Assembly: GCA_964617665.1 (NCBI GenBank)
Contig: CAZUAH010000011.1
Coordinates: forward strand, 1-64,000
Origin: JADHUC01 sp964617665
Lineage (GTDB): Bacteria > Planctomycetota > Planctomycetia > Pirellulales > Pirellulaceae
Direction: 5' to 3'
DNA length: 64,000 nucleotides
Numbering within the stretch: position 1 is the first letter of the stretch; each line of letters begins with the position of its first letter. The position numbers and the translations under genes were made by a program. Shown here one piece after another: positions 62,101 through 64,000 of this stretch. A model generated the notes under the pieces. The model did no database searches. It saw only the letters and a list, made by a program, of their open reading frames with translations, and had not been told where the DNA came from.

Positions 62101-62515
62101 AATGCTGTACAAATCGCTGTGTGAAACGGGGCGTGCCGTTCTTCGTCTAAGATCCGGCGCGGCGAATGGGCAACCACCGGAGTGTAGAGCGGGAAGCGAA
62201 CAGCACAACAGCGACATTGACGCCTGGATCGACGAAGCGACGCCGAAACTGATTAATTGTGGCGGCGGGAAACGCATGTTGATGTTGTTTGATGAGCAAT
62301 CCGACATCGCAGCTATCAAACGCGACGTAGAACAGACCACAGGCGACAGCCTGACCGCGGTGGCCGGCCCACGACAGGACGCGCTGCTCTGTTGCGAGAT
62401 GGAACGCGTCCCGCTCGACAATATCGCCGCCGCTCTGATCAACGGCCGCCGCGAATACGCCGAATTGGCCTCACGCCTGCACACTCGCATCGACGTGGCT
62501 TGGCCGGACGAGTAG
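59114..62515 (+). CDS. Ser/Thr protein kinase fused to a tubulin-like GTPase domain
   Basis: A 1133-residue protein beginning at ATG 59114 (MTTPAEQASDNTIDA), overlapping the ATPase stop as ATGA, with GAGGGG 7 bases upstream. Residues about 29-300 are a Hanks-type kinase: RIGTGGFGEVWKAE, LLKAVKFVYGK (lysine near 58), LQHLDVKPENLLL (HLD in place of HRD, Asp near 156), IADFGLVRD, LYSAPEVLRG, DQYSLAIVYQQMLTGEPPF. A linker follows. From about 350 (AVFIGVGRTGAQTLMRLHQR) a Tubulin_2-like domain runs on, with LLIDTDSQSLGQAT and the tubulin/FtsZ glycine signature STAGGTGSGTALDLAYVV near 507. The last 400 residues are helical. No transmembrane segment is seen. A plausible role is kinase activity controlled by polymer or GTP state; function is not known. 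Confidence 0.9.
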   Translation: MTTPAEQASDNTIDAPRTAQVNANREPIPGYVLKERIGTGGFGEVWKAEAPGGLLKAVKFVYGKLDEAAASRELEALEQIKRVHHPLLLSLERIEIVDGRLVIVSELAKSSLKDRFDACKEAGMDGIPRDELLRYLGDAADALDYLYEEHSLQHLDVKPENLLLVGNRVKIADFGLVRDLRTSGESHGGGVTPLYSAPEVLRGEPTRVSDQYSLAIVYQQMLTGEPPFAGRTFAQLAAQHHHCKPVLKLLPQSDQAVIARALSKEPSKRFPGCRVLIDNLLRAGVHGSGGQRTKTPRQTRSTARGATDVGRGSAHDASAVAKTMPFSLEKAAIEKLPTIDLSEKPAEYRPAVFIGVGRTGAQTLMRLHQRLDEVLGDLDRIPCLQMLLIDTDSQSLGQATEAESAAAVRGRDTLVMPLRPPHEYRPKSEQLLEWLSRRWLYNIPRSLSTEGFRPLGRLALVDHSDKLIERLRNAIGIATDAESLAPSTENAGIPFQSGPPRVFIVASTAGGTGSGTALDLAYVVRELLVEQGLSDDAVYGILAHSTTRNADKRDLAIANTYAFLMELKHLSRVGGHYPGDAAFGLLASYQRDVAFQHTYLVHLGDELTDAQYQSGVDALAEYLYLNCATPASAFFDSSRDGSGKNDPYSQATMRTFAIGRPRKCDNGPLDRDLALLCRSTIATWLGSDALGEGENASRSRQKETGDASNSHARASTPEVEGIVAGQIGSLDLRLAPLVERALGIAQTEFGRDIDGYLRQMIESVKATRVASAQASADQLFADIDGFLTRSTAHGPRALQADGLKGVLTGQMARFLARKTTAARQWLIGLMEVPQVRLDGACQAAVCFAKQLGKIESSASQVVQRLANEVAELSRQAVDTQSEKLLLQYGKLRVYEMAHRCVRDGVRAMRLEITASAEELLKLHRTLIDVAAKFDSQCAVPDQEQVPDNGEGSPDQSNSPNPASQVLELMDRQMRNRFADADHSLHSMLGGKLREPKMLYKSLCETGRAVLRLRSGAANGQPPECRAGSEQHNSDIDAWIDEATPKLINCGGGKRMLMLFDEQSDIAAIKRDVEQTTGDSLTAVAGPRQDALLCCEMERVPLDNIAAALINGRREYAELASRLHTRIDVAWPDE

Positions 62516-62612
62516 ACGCAAGCAGTCGCACAGAACCAGCAGATTCCGTCCTTCCATTCCCTCCGTATTGGTGCGGCTATCGATACCTGCCTGTTAGGTA
62601 AATGGAGGTTGC

Positions 62613-62688
62613 GGTGGCCGGGGTTGGAGGGCACAAGCCCGAAACCCCGGGGCTTCCCTCGCTAACGCTCAGTCCAGCCCCGGCCACC
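62613..62688. repeat. Inverted repeat with 16-base arms, MITE-like
   Basis: ggtggccggggttgga at 62613-62628 is the inverse complement of tccagccccggccacc at 62673-62688 with one mismatch. The 44-base centre is also G+C-rich (gaaaccccggggcttccctc, gctaacgctcagtcc). It lies between two convergent genes and could act as a bidirectional terminator. I recognise the type as a common intergenic repeat in planctomycetes but cannot check it here. Confidence 0.65.
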
Positions 62689-62744
62689 AAACCCGACATT
62701 GATCGATAGACGATCCGGCACGATGGGCCTCCGAGCCCGTCGGT

Positions 62745-64000
62745 TCACTTCAACGGCGGCTCGAACACGTCAAATGCGTGGATCGTGATTTCGTTTTCTC
62801 CGTCTGCAACCAGCTTCACCGTGTGCTTTCCGTTTGGCAGATTTGCGGCTAACGTCGCACGGAACAGCTTCCCTGTTTCGCCATCGAAGCCGACGGTGGC
62901 CTTCGTAGCGCGGCGGACGGTCCAGGTGAACTTGTCGCCTTTCCGGTTGCGCTCCGGACGCCGCCATTCGTCTGGTTCGATCATGATTTGGCCGGTGTCG
63001 CTGACAAACGGTTGCTTTGCGTTGCCGTTACCATCCGAGCCGGTCACACTTCCGACAAGCTCAAAACTGCCTTCGTCATCCTGCATCGCAATGGTCCACG
63101 TTTGTGGGACAACGTTTTCGCCAAGTCTGACACCATGCGGCGACTGGTCGCGTGCGGGGCTGCGCCGTTCGGCAAAGTTCGTCTTGGCCCACTGGATGTA
63201 GGTCATGAAGTACGCATCAATCGCGTCAGCAGTCCTACCGTCAATGAAGACGCTGGCGCTACCGCTACCAGACTCGCCAATCAAATCGACGCGGTTCCCG
63301 GTGAATTCCAGTTCGATTGTTGCACCAGGCGTCGATGTGGATAGTGACTGATGGTCGGATAGTTGACCGGCGGTCTTTCTCCAGGCATCCTCCGGCGCGA
63401 TGCGAACGCAGCTGCTATCGGTATGAATCCGACGCTCGCGAGACGTTGGTTCGTAGCCGGACTCGTCCGGACAGCGCAGATGAGCGACGATGTTCATATT
63501 GACGATCTTGGCGCCGTAGCCGCTCTGGTGGACGGCGTCGTTCAGCAAGTCTTCAATCTTCAAGTTGTTCTCGGTCAGGTACCGTGCCCACTGGCGACGG
63601 TTTTCGACGAATTCGACACCGTACTTTTTGCACACGGCCCGAGCCTCGTCGACCTGTTGATCTGGCGCGTCCTCACGTTTGCCCCAAAACGGCTTGCCGC
63701 GCTCGCGCCAGTGGATACTTGGCACGACAATATCGGCCGTGGTGTGCTTGCGTAGTTCGACGATCACTTTCTCCAACTCCGGCGACCGGCCAATCGTATA
63801 GATCAACACCAGGTCGGGCTGATCCGTAATGACCAAATGCCGAGCCCACCCGCGCAAGTATTGCCAAGGACAAGAGTTGCCAACCATCTTCTTGTAAGCC
63901 AATTCCCTGTCGCTGCCGAATTGCTGCTGGATCATTTCGATCAACTGATCTCCATTGCCGAGCTTGTTCGTGTAACTGGAGCCAAGAGCCCAGATCAGAA
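62745..64000 (-). CDS. SGNH/GDSL-type hydrolase, N-terminal part beyond the right edge
   Basis: The frame continues past base 64000. The first visible residues are LIWALGSSYTNKLGNGDQLI, where GSS with its serine matches block I of SGNH hydrolases, so little more than the leader is missing. About 418 residues are visible. Later segments are PDLVLIYTIGRSPELEKVIV, DIVVPSIHWRERGKPF, LLNDAVHQSGYGAKIVNMNI (block V-like DxxH), then a beta-domain region (TIELEFTGNRVDLIGESGSG, ASVFIDGRTAD) and a C-terminal sandwich ending ENEITIHAFDVFEPPLK. The middle beta domain resembles those found with carbohydrate esterases. Export is likely, but the leader is not in view. Confidence 0.75.
   Translation of the reverse strand, partial: LIWALGSSYTNKLGNGDQLIEMIQQQFGSDRELAYKKMVGNSCPWQYLRGWARHLVITDQPDLVLIYTIGRSPELEKVIVELRKHTTADIVVPSIHWRERGKPFWGKREDAPDQQVDEARAVCKKYGVEFVENRRQWARYLTENNLKIEDLLNDAVHQSGYGAKIVNMNIVAHLRCPDESGYEPTSRERRIHTDSSCVRIAPEDAWRKTAGQLSDHQSLSTSTPGATIELEFTGNRVDLIGESGSGSASVFIDGRTADAIDAYFMTYIQWAKTNFAERRSPARDQSPHGVRLGENVVPQTWTIAMQDDEGSFELVGSVTGSDGNGNAKQPFVSDTGQIMIEPDEWRRPERNRKGDKFTWTVRRATKATVGFDGETGKLFRATLAANLPNGKHTVKLVADGENEITIHAFDVFEPPLK

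Overview
The window looks like chromosomal DNA of a free-living planctomycete (Planctomycetota, probably a Pirellulales-like heterotroph). The grounds are the kinds of genes present: a CxPxR sulfatase, DUF4838 and PL26-like proteins, several twin-arginine TIM-barrel hydrolases, exported PQQ-propeller and LamG proteins, a CRTAC1/ASPIC plus TPR lipoprotein pair, a DPYHKWL-type DnaJ-like membrane protein, a giant surface protein with the LEDRRLLA leader motif, a hydrazine-synthase-alpha-like dihaem protein, and dispersed repeats containing the NPKRQRG-coding sequence. G+C is high and genes start with ordinary Shine-Dalgarno sites. I found no rRNA, tRNA, CRISPR array, complete insertion sequence or prophage.

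Layout. 1-224: left-edge lipoprotein, apparently frameshifted. 0.6-8.6 kb: secreted catabolic enzymes (alpha/beta hydrolase, methyltransferase/PQQ-propeller fusion, sulfatase, SGNH hydrolase). 9-15.8 kb: plus-strand run with an aldo/keto-reductase-like TAT protein, tetrahaem cytochrome, SDR fragment, TAT amidohydrolase, DUF4838 protein and CocE/NonD hydrolase. 15.8-17.5 kb: minus-strand pair of amidohydrolase-2 proteins. 17.7-24.4 kb: LamG/propeller protein and a 1641-residue CBM9/PcRGLX/LamG protein. 24.4-28.05 kb: translationally coupled CRTAC1 and TPR lipoproteins. 28.1-32.2 kb: a duplicated module made of an autotransporter with P-domain plus a divergent kinase remnant. 32.6-37 kb: DnaJ-like membrane protein and a sodium:solute symporter. 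37.2-48.5 kb: giant 3765-residue RHS/YD protein. 48.9-53 kb: HzsA-like dihaem/FGE-like protein. 53.2-55.8 kb: dhaK-dhaL-lsrF operon. 56-62.5 kb: FHA-EAL protein divergent from an AAA ATPase and a Ser/Thr kinase-tubulin fusion. 62.7-64 kb: SGNH hydrolase running off the right edge.

How they fit together. Much of the left half is a secreted carbohydrate and ester degradation repertoire: sulfatase, SGNH and CocE esterases, PL26-like and DUF4838 proteins. It is accompanied by TAT-exported hydrolases and a sodium symporter. The dhaK-dhaL-lsrF operon points to cytoplasmic phosphorylation of a small ketose-like compound followed by an LsrF-type aldolase/thiolase step.

The most unusual module is at 56.4-62.5 kb. 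An AAA ATPase overlaps, by ATGA, a protein joining a Ser/Thr kinase to a bacterial tubulin-like domain. Divergent from them is a phosphopeptide-reader (FHA) c-di-GMP phosphodiesterase. Also notable are two REPIN-like twin hairpins with GTAG feet whose stems differ in sequence but keep their structure, a gene-conversion-like pair of autotransporters, and an RHS core buried inside a giant protein with a low-G+C tip and a C-terminal HExxHxxGxxH motif.
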